Of a stretch of 64,000 nt of DNA, positions 1-7,686 are shown piece by piece. Origin of the DNA: Pedobacter frigiditerrae. Its GTDB lineage: Bacteria; Bacteroidota; Bacteroidia; Sphingobacteriales; Sphingobacteriaceae. The notes under the pieces are model-generated. The model was not told the origin of the DNA. It searched no databases and worked only from the letters and a program-made list of their open reading frames with translations. Made by a program: the position numbers and the translations under genes. The number at the start of each line of letters is the position of its first letter. The first letter of the stretch is position 1. The stretch covers positions 62,001 through 126,000 of the forward strand of contig NZ_SJSK01000007.1 of assembly GCF_004331645.1 (NCBI RefSeq), written 5' to 3'.

Positions 1-60
1 GCATCTTAATGCGACTGCACAGCTATTTATTAATCCTGCTCTCCTTTCTAACGCATTACG

Positions 61-80
61 ATTCCCGTTTGCACGGGAAT
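61..80. repeat. REP-like palindrome
   Basis: Perfect 8-bp inverted repeat ATTCCCGT / ACGGGAAT around a 4-base loop, followed by GACGAAA, just downstream of the MobA-like gene. Short hairpins of this type are scattered between genes in many Bacteroidota. No T-run follows on either strand, so it is better called a repeat than an intrinsic terminator. Confidence 0.6.
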
Positions 81-93
81 GACGAAACTTACT

Positions 94-675
94 TCACTTA
101 TTAAGCTCGCTAGGGGAGTTAAAGTTCTTGAAATAACCTTGCTCAGCAGCAGATAAGTTTATTTTATAAGTATTCAGCAAATCTAGCGTAGCGTGCATGC
201 TGTGTTTTTTCAAGTTCCCCTTGTTGTACAGCTTCATGATCTTGGCTAAACCATTTGCTGTATAGATACCACATAAAGGTTCGTAAAATTCATTGTTTAG
301 GTAAACATAAGCATCAAAATCAGGATACTGTTTCTTTTCATCTATCAGTCTATTCATTAAGCTGATGTCCATTTTAATCAAATCGCAAGCTAAAACGTAT
401 AAATCTTCGGCAGGTGCTGATAAATGAGCCGATAAAACCCCTTTTAATGGTCCGCCAATATTTAAAGTTAGATCATCAGGTATGAGGTTTTCCTTTTGAA
501 ATAAGTTGCCATAATTGCTTTCTTGATTGGCATTAACTGAAAACTGAATAGGAAGGTTTAGTGCTTTCAGTTTTTCTTCTGCTAGGCTTGCCCAAGTTTG
601 ACCATCAGCCAATAAGATTCCTTTGTCTGAACCCATTCGCTCACTTTGGCCACCACAAAGTACTAAACCTATCAT
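94..675 (-). CDS. mobA: MobA-like molybdenum cofactor nucleotidyltransferase
   Basis: Predicted cytoplasmic NTP transferase of the MobA family (193 aa, usual length), which attaches a nucleotide (GMP in classical MobA) to molybdopterin. The N-terminal nucleotide-binding signature is clear: residues 6-19 read LCGGQSERMGSDKG, matching GGxSxRMGxDK. Later family landmarks are GPLKG near residue 75, LACDL near 95 (metal-binding Asp of the usual ACDxP), and FKNFNSPSEL near the C-terminus. The ATG overlaps the stop of the upstream Crp/Fnr gene by one base (TAATG), so the pair is probably translationally coupled. This suggests that an oxygen- or redox-linked regulator controls cofactor supply to a molybdoenzyme encoded elsewhere. 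A broader nucleotidyltransferase role cannot be excluded. Confidence 0.85.
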   Translation of the reverse strand: MIGLVLCGGQSERMGSDKGILLADGQTWASLAEEKLKALNLPIQFSVNANQESNYGNLFQKENLIPDDLTLNIGGPLKGVLSAHLSAPAEDLYVLACDLIKMDISLMNRLIDEKKQYPDFDAYVYLNNEFYEPLCGIYTANGLAKIMKLYNKGNLKKHSMHATLDLLNTYKINLSAAEQGYFKNFNSPSELNK

Positions 676-1364
676 TATTTAATCTGGTTACTTAAATCTC
701 TTAAGCCTTGTTCATCAGCAATACTAATCATTTTGCCCTTTAACAAAATCAGTTTCTCGGCAATTAATTCATTCATTGTTCTAAAAACAGTTTCGTAGGT
801 AGCGCCAGTATATGCGGCTAAATCTTGTCTACTCAACTCTAAATTTAGGCAATCATCGGCATTTAAGCCAAATTGGTCTCTTAAGCTTAATATCGCTACT
901 GCTAACCTGCTTTTTACAGACATTAACGCCAAGTTTCGCATTTTCTTTTCCGATGCATTCAATTCATCAGCAAAAAACATTAACATTCCGTAAGCAAACT
1001 CGTGATTAACTTTTAAGGTTGCCTTAAAAAAATCGATAGGTACAAAACAAAGTGTAGTAGTTTCTAATGCAGTTGCAGAGATTGGATAAATAGATAGGTT
1101 AGAGGCAATTCCTCTATGACCAAAAATAGCACCATCATTAGCAAAACGCAAGATTAATTCTTTATCGCCCCACTTTTTATGAACCTTAACATTGCCAGAA
1201 GTTACAAAATAAACACCCGTTACTGGATCGCCCTCTTTAATGATCAATTCGCCTTTTTTAGCTGTGAAATTTTGCTTGTGACTGGCTATTGCTGGATGCC
1301 ATTCTTGCAAAGAGAGTTTACACATGAAACAGGTTTGTAAATCGCAGCTTTTATTTTTCTTCAT
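675..1364 (-). CDS. Crp/Fnr-family transcriptional regulator, possible Fe-S sensor
   Basis: A 229-aa Crp/Fnr regulator. The cyclic-nucleotide-binding-like beta roll spans about residues 25-140 (KGELIIKEGDPVTGVYFV is the typical start). A C-terminal winged HTH lies at about 165-215, with LSRQDLAAYTGATYETVFR as the recognition region. The N-terminus carries C7, C12 and C15 (C-x4-C-x2-C) and a further C106 in the sensor domain. That arrangement recalls the four cluster-ligating cysteines of FNR, although the spacing differs from E. coli FNR. It is first in a two-gene unit with the MobA-like gene. Oxygen or nitrosative sensing is inferred from the cysteines, not shown. Confidence 0.85.
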   Translation of the reverse strand: MKKNKSCDLQTCFMCKLSLQEWHPAIASHKQNFTAKKGELIIKEGDPVTGVYFVTSGNVKVHKKWGDKELILRFANDGAIFGHRGIASNLSIYPISATALETTTLCFVPIDFFKATLKVNHEFAYGMLMFFADELNASEKKMRNLALMSVKSRLAVAILSLRDQFGLNADDCLNLELSRQDLAAYTGATYETVFRTMNELIAEKLILLKGKMISIADEQGLRDLSNQIK

Positions 1365-1448
1365 GGTGTAGGCTATTGAACAAAAATAGAATTTAAAAGG
1401 ATAAAATTGATGTTAAAATAAATATAGAGAAGCTTAGTTTGGATAATT

Positions 1449-2987
1449 TTAGTTTAAAAGAGCCTGTTCTAACGGCAAGGTGAACCAAAAGGCGGTACCT
1501 TTTCCTTGCTCGCTCTCTACTCCAATTGTACCATCATGTTTTTTAATGATTTCTGAGCAGATATAAAGCCCTAAACCAAGCCCGTTATACTGGCTTTCGC
1601 TGCTATTAACTCTGTAATAACGATCAAAAAGATGTTTGAGTTTTTCCTTAGGTATACCGGGACCGTTATCTATGACAGACACTTTAGCTGATTCGTTAAT
1701 CTTTTCGATTAAGATTTTGATGTTTTTAGAGCCTGGTGCATACTTAATTGCGTTATTTACAAAATTATTAATGATCTGTTCAATTCTTAAAGCATCTGCA
1801 GCTACTTCTAATTGTAAATCTCCTGTGGTGGAAATGATATATTTGCCATCAGAACGCACATCTAAACAACATTGATCTATCATTTCGGCAATGCGAAACT
1901 TTTTGGCTTTAATATGTAGCTTGCCGTCATTTGCCATACTAGAATTTAAAAGTTCATTTATTAAGGCATTTACCTTGTCCATACTTTTGTTAGCCTGTAA
2001 GATAAGTTTGGGCAACATTGGCGATTGCAAATTGTCTTTAAGCCTGTCGAGTAACTGTAAAGAACCTTTTAAGGATGTCATTGGAGTTTTTAGTTCATGA
2101 CTGGCAATATTAATAAAATCGTCTTTTTGTTGTTGTAATAACCGTAACTCTTGTATGTCTGTAGCTGTGCCAACCCAAAGTTCTATTTTATCTTGTTGAT
2201 CCAGAATCGGCATTAACCTAATTAAATGCCAACGATAATCTCCATCAGCTCTTTTTGCTCTGATTTGAAATTCGCCACCCTTATTTCCTTTAATAATAGT
2301 GTAATAATTTTCGGCACTAAGTTTCAAATCTTCTGGATGAATGGCTGCATCAAACCCTAGGTTTTTGGTTTCTACTTCTGTTAAGCCAGTGTAACCGTAC
2401 CATCGTTGATTGTAATAAACCACTTCACCATCAACTGTGTTTGTCCAAGAAATTTGAGGGATGGTTTCCATCATGTTCCTGAAACGGTTTTCACTTTCTG
2501 CAAGCGCCTTGGTACGTTTAATTACCCTATTTTCGAGCTGTTGGTTTAAGGTTTGTAATTCTGCAGATTGAAAGATTAGTTTTTTATCAGTTATGATTTT
2601 TTCCTTCCTTATTTTAGAATCATCAAGTGCTCTTTTGATTTTAGTGGTTAAAGTGTAAAGTCTTTCCTTTGAAACATAGTCTGTAACTCCATTTTTAATT
2701 AATTCTACAGCATTTTCTTCTCCTATAAATCCAGAAACAATAATGAAAGGAACATGAGCATGGTTTACTTGCGTAATTCCAAAAGCTGTTACTGCATCAA
2801 AGGAAGGAAGAGCATAATCTGATAGTATTAAATCTGGTTCAAAAGTAATTAGCGCTGATTCGAAATCTTTACGAGTTTGAACATTGAGTGTTTTAAAATC
2901 TAAGCCTATTTTATTTAATTCACGTAAAAGTAAATCAGCATCGCTTTCATTGTCCTCAACAATGAGGATTTTTAGGTTGGTTAGCAT
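1449..2987 (-). CDS. Receiver-PAS-histidine kinase
   Basis: Cytoplasmic signalling protein with an N-terminal receiver (ILIVEDNESDADLLL; phosphoacceptor Asp in ILSDYALPS), a PAS domain (from FRNMMETIPQISW, with NQRWYGYTGL), a HisKA phosphoacceptor helix (IASHELKTPMTSLKG) and a HATPase_c domain (NNFVNNAIKYAP; DNGPGIPKEKL; GLGLGLYICSEI). No membrane segment is visible. I chose the ATG at 2987 (512 aa), 8 bases after the stop of the upstream receiver gene and directly before the receiver fold. The longer form from 3029 would overlap that gene by 34 bases and add an unstructured 14-residue leader. It is third in a kinase-receiver-kinase operon, so it may take phosphate from the upstream receiver or act as a parallel output. 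Confidence 0.87.
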   Translation of the reverse strand: MLTNLKILIVEDNESDADLLLRELNKIGLDFKTLNVQTRKDFESALITFEPDLILSDYALPSFDAVTAFGITQVNHAHVPFIIVSGFIGEENAVELIKNGVTDYVSKERLYTLTTKIKRALDDSKIRKEKIITDKKLIFQSAELQTLNQQLENRVIKRTKALAESENRFRNMMETIPQISWTNTVDGEVVYYNQRWYGYTGLTEVETKNLGFDAAIHPEDLKLSAENYYTIIKGNKGGEFQIRAKRADGDYRWHLIRLMPILDQQDKIELWVGTATDIQELRLLQQQKDDFINIASHELKTPMTSLKGSLQLLDRLKDNLQSPMLPKLILQANKSMDKVNALINELLNSSMANDGKLHIKAKKFRIAEMIDQCCLDVRSDGKYIISTTGDLQLEVAADALRIEQIINNFVNNAIKYAPGSKNIKILIEKINESAKVSVIDNGPGIPKEKLKHLFDRYYRVNSSESQYNGLGLGLYICSEIIKKHDGTIGVESEQGKGTAFWFTLPLEQALLN

Positions 2988-2995
2988 GGTATAAT

Positions 2996-3439
2996 TTACA
3001 AGTGTGGTGGTTGACTTAAAATCATCCAATACAAACCAATTTCTTTAATGGTTTTAAAAAAATTATCACTCTCTACGGGTTTCACGATGTAGCTATTAGC
3101 GCCTAATTCGAAACATCTCTCAATATCAGGCCCTTCATTTGAAGATGTTAGCATGACCACTGGTATAGATTTCATCCTTTTATCAGCCTTAACTTGCTCT
3201 AAAACCTGTATGCCAGATACCTTGGGCATTTTTAAATCTAATAATATCAGATTTGGAAATTGATTAGGGTTTCTTGATGAAAAAACCCCTCTGCAATACA
3301 AAAAATCCAATGCCTCAGCTCCATCTTTAACGTGTAGCAGTTTGTGGGTAAAACCACTTTTATTTAATGCCCTTATCGTTAATGCGGCATCATCTACGCT
3401 ATCTTCTACAAATAGTATCTCTATATTTTCGTATTCCAT
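2996..3439 (-). CDS. Single-domain response regulator (Rcp1-like)
   Basis: A stand-alone receiver of 147 aa with no output domain. The acidic pocket is in LFVEDSVDDAAL, the phosphoacceptor is D68 in LILLDLKMPK, the switch Thr/Ser is in VVMLTSSNEG and the conserved Lys in SYIVKPV. The extended loop before D68 (CRGVFSSRNPNQFPN) is typical of receivers paired with phytochrome-type kinases. The gene starts 6 bases after the stop of the coiled-coil kinase and ends just before the receiver-PAS-kinase. It is therefore likely the phosphate shuttle or sink between these kinases. Confidence 0.88.
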   Translation of the reverse strand: MEYENIEILFVEDSVDDAALTIRALNKSGFTHKLLHVKDGAEALDFLYCRGVFSSRNPNQFPNLILLDLKMPKVSGIQVLEQVKADKRMKSIPVVMLTSSNEGPDIERCFELGANSYIVKPVESDNFFKTIKEIGLYWMILSQPPHL

Positions 3440-3445
3440 GTTCTT

Positions 3446-4627
3446 TTAATTTATTGCTGGCAAGCTGAAATAAAAACAACTGCCTTTTTCTAATTCTGAT
3501 TCTGCCCAAACATTTCCATTATGTCTATGCACAATCTTTTGTACTATCGCCAGTCCGATACCGGTTCCTTCAAATTCTTCTTGTGAATGTAAGCGCTGAA
3601 ATACCCCAAAAAGCTTGTCGTAATATTGCATGTCGAAACCAGCGCCATTATCCTTTACAAAATAAACCACCATGTTTTCTTCCAGATAAGAACCAATCTG
3701 TATGTGTGTATTTGCCTTGTTGCTAGCATATTTAATGGCATTTGATATCAGGTTAATCCACACTTGCCTAATTAATGATTTGTCGCCTTCGGCATTTGGA
3801 AGTATTTCAAAATCAAATTCTGGAATGTGGTCTCCTTTTTCAAAAATCAATTCTTCCTTTATTTGTTGAACCAATCCATTCATGTCAATTTCTGCAACTG
3901 TTACTGGCTTTCTGCCTAATTTTGAGAATGCCAATAAATCATCAATTAACAATCCCATTTTTTTAGAGTTGTAAATGATAGATTGGAGAATTTTTTCCCC
4001 CTCAGCATCTAGGTTCTCTACATAATCTTCTAAAAGGATTTTTGAGTAACCATTTATCGCCCTAATTGGTGCCCTTAAATCATGTGAAACCGAATAGGAA
4101 AAGGAACCTAATTCTTTGTTAGCAGATTCTAGCTGTGCAGTGCGTTCAATAACTTTTTGCTCTAACTCTTCATTTAAAATGCGGATATCTTCCTCTGCAT
4201 TTTTAAGTTCTCTATTAGCAGTAATAAGTTCTTCAGCTCTTTTTTCTTTTTCCTTGTTCTGAAAAGCCAATTCTTTGTTAGCGATAATCAATTCTGCTGC
4301 TCTTTTTTCTTTTTCCTTATTCTGAAAAGCAAGCTCTTTGTTGGCAATAACTAATTCTGCAGCCCTGTTTTCCTTTTCTTCATTCTGAAAAGCCAATTCC
4401 TTATTTGCAATGACTAGTTCTGCTGCTCGGTTCTCTTTTTCCTGGATTTGAAAGATAAGTTCTTTATTGGCAATAATTAATTCTGCCGCCCGATTTTCCT
4501 TATCCTCGTTTTGTAAGGCGATCTCCTTATTGGCAATAATTAATTCAGCAGTTTGATTTTTTTGTTCTGAATTTTTTAGATTAAGCAAATGTGTAGTTTC
4601 CAGCCCATCTGAAATGTGTTTTTTCAT
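3446..4627 (-). CDS. Soluble histidine kinase with 21-residue coiled-coil repeats
   Basis: A 393-aa kinase with no membrane segment and no recognisable sensor domain. Residues 27-150 are six near-perfect 21-residue repeats of the type RAAELIIANKELAFQNEEKEN, three heptads each, predicted to form a long coiled coil. HisKA follows with H182 in YSVSHDLRAPIRAING, then HATPase_c with NLISNAIKYA, FVKDNGAGFDMQYY and GTGIGLAIVQKIVHRHNG. The catalytic half resembles phytochrome-type kinases (COG4251-like). It is first gene of the operon with the receiver downstream by 6 bases. How it senses a signal is unclear; it may act through the coiled coil with a partner. Confidence 0.87.
   Translation of the reverse strand: MKKHISDGLETTHLLNLKNSEQKNQTAELIIANKEIALQNEDKENRAAELIIANKELIFQIQEKENRAAELVIANKELAFQNEEKENRAAELVIANKELAFQNKEKEKRAAELIIANKELAFQNKEKEKRAEELITANRELKNAEEDIRILNEELEQKVIERTAQLESANKELGSFSYSVSHDLRAPIRAINGYSKILLEDYVENLDAEGEKILQSIIYNSKKMGLLIDDLLAFSKLGRKPVTVAEIDMNGLVQQIKEELIFEKGDHIPEFDFEILPNAEGDKSLIRQVWINLISNAIKYASNKANTHIQIGSYLEENMVVYFVKDNGAGFDMQYYDKLFGVFQRLHSQEEFEGTGIGLAIVQKIVHRHNGNVWAESELEKGSCFYFSLPAIN
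4218..4595 (-). repeat. 63-bp tandem repeats inside the kinase gene
   Basis: The motif GCAATAATTAATTCTGC or close variants recurs at 4218, 4281, 4344, 4407, 4470 and 4533, exactly 63 bases apart. The units keep reading frame and encode the 21-residue coiled-coil repeat of the histidine kinase. Adjacent units are similar enough at DNA level that copy number could change by slippage or recombination. Confidence 0.85.
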
Positions 4628-5037
4628 TTTTTAAACTTGCAAACGGTTGGTAAGAAATAGACGCTGATATTTTAGCGTAACAACAGGGAAGGTGAGTGAG
4701 GTTAATTTTCCTTGGTATTTTCTAAAGCTAACATAATAACTGGCTAATTGTTTGATAAAATAAATAACGTTTGTATTTATATCAACACAAACGTTTGATT
4801 TCTTGGCGTATTCTTTCATATGTCACAAGAAGGTTAGATACCCAACTCCATAAAACAACAAATTAAGTGTTGCAAATCCAATAATAAAGGCCTAATTCAA
4901 AACCATAATGTTTTTAAAATCTAAAGTAATTTAAACAGCTATAAAAAAACAAACGTTTGTGTTGCCCTTAACTATACATATAAGAATTTACATGTTTAAT
5001 TTGGTAATAATTAATTAACACACAACCAAATAAACCA
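4628..5037. other. Divergent intergenic region (kinase operon / GH105 operon)
   Basis: A 410-base AT-rich gap between divergently transcribed genes, so it should hold promoters for both. It contains three AAACGTTTG-type boxes, listed separately. A 62-codon reading frame on the minus strand (4631-4819) runs through two of these boxes and looks spurious. No RNA gene or repeat is evident. Confidence 0.6.
4766..4960. promoter_or_regulatory. Palindromic AAACGTTT boxes, probable operators
   Basis: Three boxes: AACGTTTG at 4766-4773, CAAACGTTTG at 4788-4797, and the 12-bp perfect palindrome ACAAACGTTTGT at 4949-4960, which lies 77 bases before the GH105 start. Palindromes with a central CG (as in the PurR and CcpA boxes) are typical of LacI/GalR-family operators, so sugar-responsive control of the glycosidase operon is plausible. 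No LacI-type gene lies in the window. The binding factor is inferred. Confidence 0.5.
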
Positions 5038-6402
5038 ATGAATAAACGAATATCCTTATTCTTTTTAATCTTATTCTTTTTAAGTACAGGTGTTGCTCAA
5101 AGTCAATCTAGTGCATTAACCAGCGACTCTATTTTCTTTCAAATGAAAAAAGTAGCCGATTGGCAATGGAAAACTTTAGAAACCGTGGGCTGGAAAAATC
5201 CTAAAAAAGACTGGACAAGCGGCGCCATGTATACTGGTATGGTAGCTTGGGCTAAAATAGCAAATGATGAAACCTATTACCGTAAGCTCATACAAGTAGG
5301 AGAAGATAATAAATGGCAAGTAGGAAAGTATCGCTATTTTGCTGATGATTACTGCGTTGGGCAGCTCTATTCTCAATTGTATAAGATTTACAAAGACCCA
5401 AAGTACATTGCCGATTTTAAAGCATTGGCTGATACCATTACCACTTTGCCTCATACAGAAGGTTTAGAATGGAAAAAAAGCATTTATTTGAGAGAATGGG
5501 CTTGGTGCGATGCTTTGTTCATGGGGCCCCCAGCGTTGGGTTATCTTACTGAAGCAACAGGAGATGCAAAATATTTAGATAAATCTGCACAATTGTGGAT
5601 GAAAACAACCGAATACCTTTATGATAAAGACGAGCACCTTTATTACAGGGACAGTCGTTATTTCGATAAAAAAGAGAAAAACGGTACTAAGGTATTTTGG
5701 GGCAGGGGTAATGGCTGGGTAATAGGAGGCCTGGTAAGGGTACTTTCTGTAATGCCAAAAAACCATCCAGAGCGTAAAAAATTAGAAGGTTTATTTACTG
5801 ATATGTCTAGTAAACTGGCAACTTTACAACAACCTGATGGCAGTTGGCATGCGAGTTTGTTAGACCCTGCAAGTTATCCTTCAAAAGAAACCAGCGGAAC
5901 AGGATTTATCTGTTATGCCATGGCTTGGGGCATTAACAATGGTTTATTGCCAGCTAAAAAATACCAACCAGTAGTTAACAAGGCTTGGTTGGCATTGGTT
6001 ACAGCTGTACATCCAGATGGAAAATTGGGTTTTGTACAAGCACAGGGTGCAGCACCAGATAAAGTAACTTATAACGATACCGACGTTTATGGAGTTGGTG
6101 CTTTTCTTTTAGCAGGTAGCGAAATGCTTCCTTTATACCTAAATCATAAAAATAATGTATTCATTAAGGAAGTTTATAATGAAACTGCTAGTTCAAAAAA
6201 ACAAATTGTTGAAGTAAAATGGTCAGACATTAAAAAAGAAATCAAAAAAGCTGATCCAAAAAAAGTAGTGGTAACTGATGCTGCCACTCATGTTTTAATT
6301 CCTTCAACCATTATCTATAAAGGTAAAAAACCTCAGCTTTTACAATACACTGTAGACCTTTCTACAGGAACCAACAGATACTTTGAAATTAGCACCAAAT
6401 AA
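5038..6402 (+). CDS. GH105/GH88-type unsaturated uronyl hydrolase
   Basis: A secreted 454-aa enzyme with a Sec signal peptide (about residues 1-21, cleavage near VAQSQS). The fold should be an (alpha/alpha)6 barrel. Family landmarks are DDYCVGQLY (D103/D104), EWAWCDALFMGPP with D158 in the place of the catalytic Asp of YteR-type enzymes, and FWGRGNGWVIGGL. Such enzymes hydrate and remove the unsaturated uronic acid left by pectin (rhamnogalacturonan) lyases or similar lyases. It is first gene of the glycosidase operon and is followed 10 bases later by the DUF2264 gene. The C-terminal ~80 residues (Lys-rich, after NNVFIKEVYNE) are an accessory part I cannot assign. Exact substrate is unknown. 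Confidence 0.85.
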   Translation: MNKRISLFFLILFFLSTGVAQSQSSALTSDSIFFQMKKVADWQWKTLETVGWKNPKKDWTSGAMYTGMVAWAKIANDETYYRKLIQVGEDNKWQVGKYRYFADDYCVGQLYSQLYKIYKDPKYIADFKALADTITTLPHTEGLEWKKSIYLREWAWCDALFMGPPALGYLTEATGDAKYLDKSAQLWMKTTEYLYDKDEHLYYRDSRYFDKKEKNGTKVFWGRGNGWVIGGLVRVLSVMPKNHPERKKLEGLFTDMSSKLATLQQPDGSWHASLLDPASYPSKETSGTGFICYAMAWGINNGLLPAKKYQPVVNKAWLALVTAVHPDGKLGFVQAQGAAPDKVTYNDTDVYGVGAFLLAGSEMLPLYLNHKNNVFIKEVYNETASSKKQIVEVKWSDIKKEIKKADPKKVVVTDAATHVLIPSTIIYKGKKPQLLQYTVDLSTGTNRYFEISTK

Positions 6403-6412
6403 AAATAAAACA

Positions 6413-7669
6413 GTGATAAATAAACTTAAATATGTGTTTTTGGTTGTCGTAGTATTTACTACCGCAAATGTTCAGGCACAAAGTCAAAAAAAGGCAAAAC
6501 AAAATCCAGTGGTTACTGGTGCTCAAGATCGCGAGTATTGGGCAAATCTTTTGTACAAAATGTCTTCTCCAGTGATATTAAACCTTTCTAATGGCACCTT
6601 GAAAAAGAACATGCCGGTAGAAGTGCCTCCTGGTCAAAAAACAGATTTTTTTAAAAAGGTTACTTACCTAGAAGCTGTTGGCCGAACAATGGCAGGTGTT
6701 GCCCCTTGGCTTGCTTTGCCTGATGATGAGACTAAAGAAGGCCAAATGCGTAAAAAACTACGTGAAGCACTGTTAAAGGGTATTGCAAATGCGGTAGATC
6801 CTTCAAATCCAGATTACCTGAACTTTAGAACTGAAAGTCAGCCTATTGTAGATGCCGCTTACATGGCACAAGCTTTTTTAAGAGCACCAAAAGCATTATG
6901 GGAACCATTAGATGCGGTAACTAAAAAAAGAATTGCCGAAGAATTTAAAGCCTTGCGTACACGTACTGGTGCATACAATAACTGGTTGCTTTTTGCAGGG
7001 ATTAATGAAGCTTTTTTACTCAGCATTGGCGAACAAGCTGACCCAGTACGCTTAGAGTTTGCAAAAAGAAAAATATTAGAATGGTACCAAGGAGATGGTT
7101 GGTATAGCGATGGACCAAGTTTTAGTATGGATTATTACAATTCTTACGTAATCCATCCCATGTTGGTCGATTTTTTTAAGGTACTTTCAGATAAAAAAAG
7201 AGTTCCTATAGATATGTATGATACTGCTGTAAAACGAATGGTACGTTATTCAGAGTTTTCTGAAAGGATCATTAGTCCAGATGGTACTTATGTTCCAATG
7301 GGTAGGTCTGTTACTTATCGTACCGCTGCTTTTCAAGCATTGGGTCAGGTGGCCTTAATGGAAAAATTGCCAACACAAATTAGCCCAGCTCAAGTTCGCT
7401 GCGGCGTAACTGCGGTAATGCATAGGATGTTTGATCAATGTAATAACTTTGATGCGGCTGGTTGGTTGGTGTTAGGTTTCTGTGGTTCGCAACCTGGCAT
7501 TGCCGATAGTTATACTTCAACAGGTAGTTTGTACATGGCTACTTTAGGTTTTTTACCTTTAGGTTTGCCAGCAGATAATGTATTTTGGACAGCAGATGCA
7601 GCAGACTGGACTGCAAAAAAAGCTTGGAGTGGACAAGCATTTAAAAAAGACTACCACGTAGAATATTAA
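6413..7669 (+). CDS. DUF2264-family exported protein, probable glycan-active enzyme
   Basis: I place the start at the GTG at 6413 (418 aa), because it gives a compact signal peptide (VINKLKYVFLVVVVFTTANVQAQ) and leaves 10 bases after the GH105 stop. The longer reading from a TTG at 6383 lies inside the GH105 gene and puts a polar leader before the signal. The mature protein matches the DUF2264 pattern: REYWANLLYKMSSPVILNLS at the N-terminus, YLEAVGRTMAGVAPWL, and GWYSDGPSFSMDYYNSYV in the middle. DUF2264 proteins recur in polysaccharide utilisation loci. From memory, relatives have been assigned to a beta-glucuronidase family (GH154), but I could not check this. Position between GH105 and GH31 supports a periplasmic role on uronate-containing oligosaccharides. 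Confidence 0.75.
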   Translation: MINKLKYVFLVVVVFTTANVQAQSQKKAKQNPVVTGAQDREYWANLLYKMSSPVILNLSNGTLKKNMPVEVPPGQKTDFFKKVTYLEAVGRTMAGVAPWLALPDDETKEGQMRKKLREALLKGIANAVDPSNPDYLNFRTESQPIVDAAYMAQAFLRAPKALWEPLDAVTKKRIAEEFKALRTRTGAYNNWLLFAGINEAFLLSIGEQADPVRLEFAKRKILEWYQGDGWYSDGPSFSMDYYNSYVIHPMLVDFFKVLSDKKRVPIDMYDTAVKRMVRYSEFSERIISPDGTYVPMGRSVTYRTAAFQALGQVALMEKLPTQISPAQVRCGVTAVMHRMFDQCNNFDAAGWLVLGFCGSQPGIADSYTSTGSLYMATLGFLPLGLPADNVFWTADAADWTAKKAWSGQAFKKDYHVEY

Positions 7670-7686
7670 AAATTATAAAATATAAG

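Noticed and set aside
61..80. Terminator for the MobA-like gene
   Set aside because: Perfect hairpin but without a T-run on the transcribed strand; treated as REP-like.
1449..3029. ATG at 3029 for the receiver-PAS-kinase
   Set aside because: It would overlap the upstream receiver gene by 34 bases; the ATG at 2987 directly precedes the receiver fold.
4631..4819. 62-codon minus-strand reading frame after the coiled-coil kinase region
   Set aside because: It lies in a divergent promoter gap, runs through two AAACGTTTG boxes and has no recognisable domain; likely chance.
6383..7669. TTG start for the DUF2264 gene
   Set aside because: It lies inside the GH105 gene and adds a polar leader before the signal peptide; the GTG at 6413 fits better.
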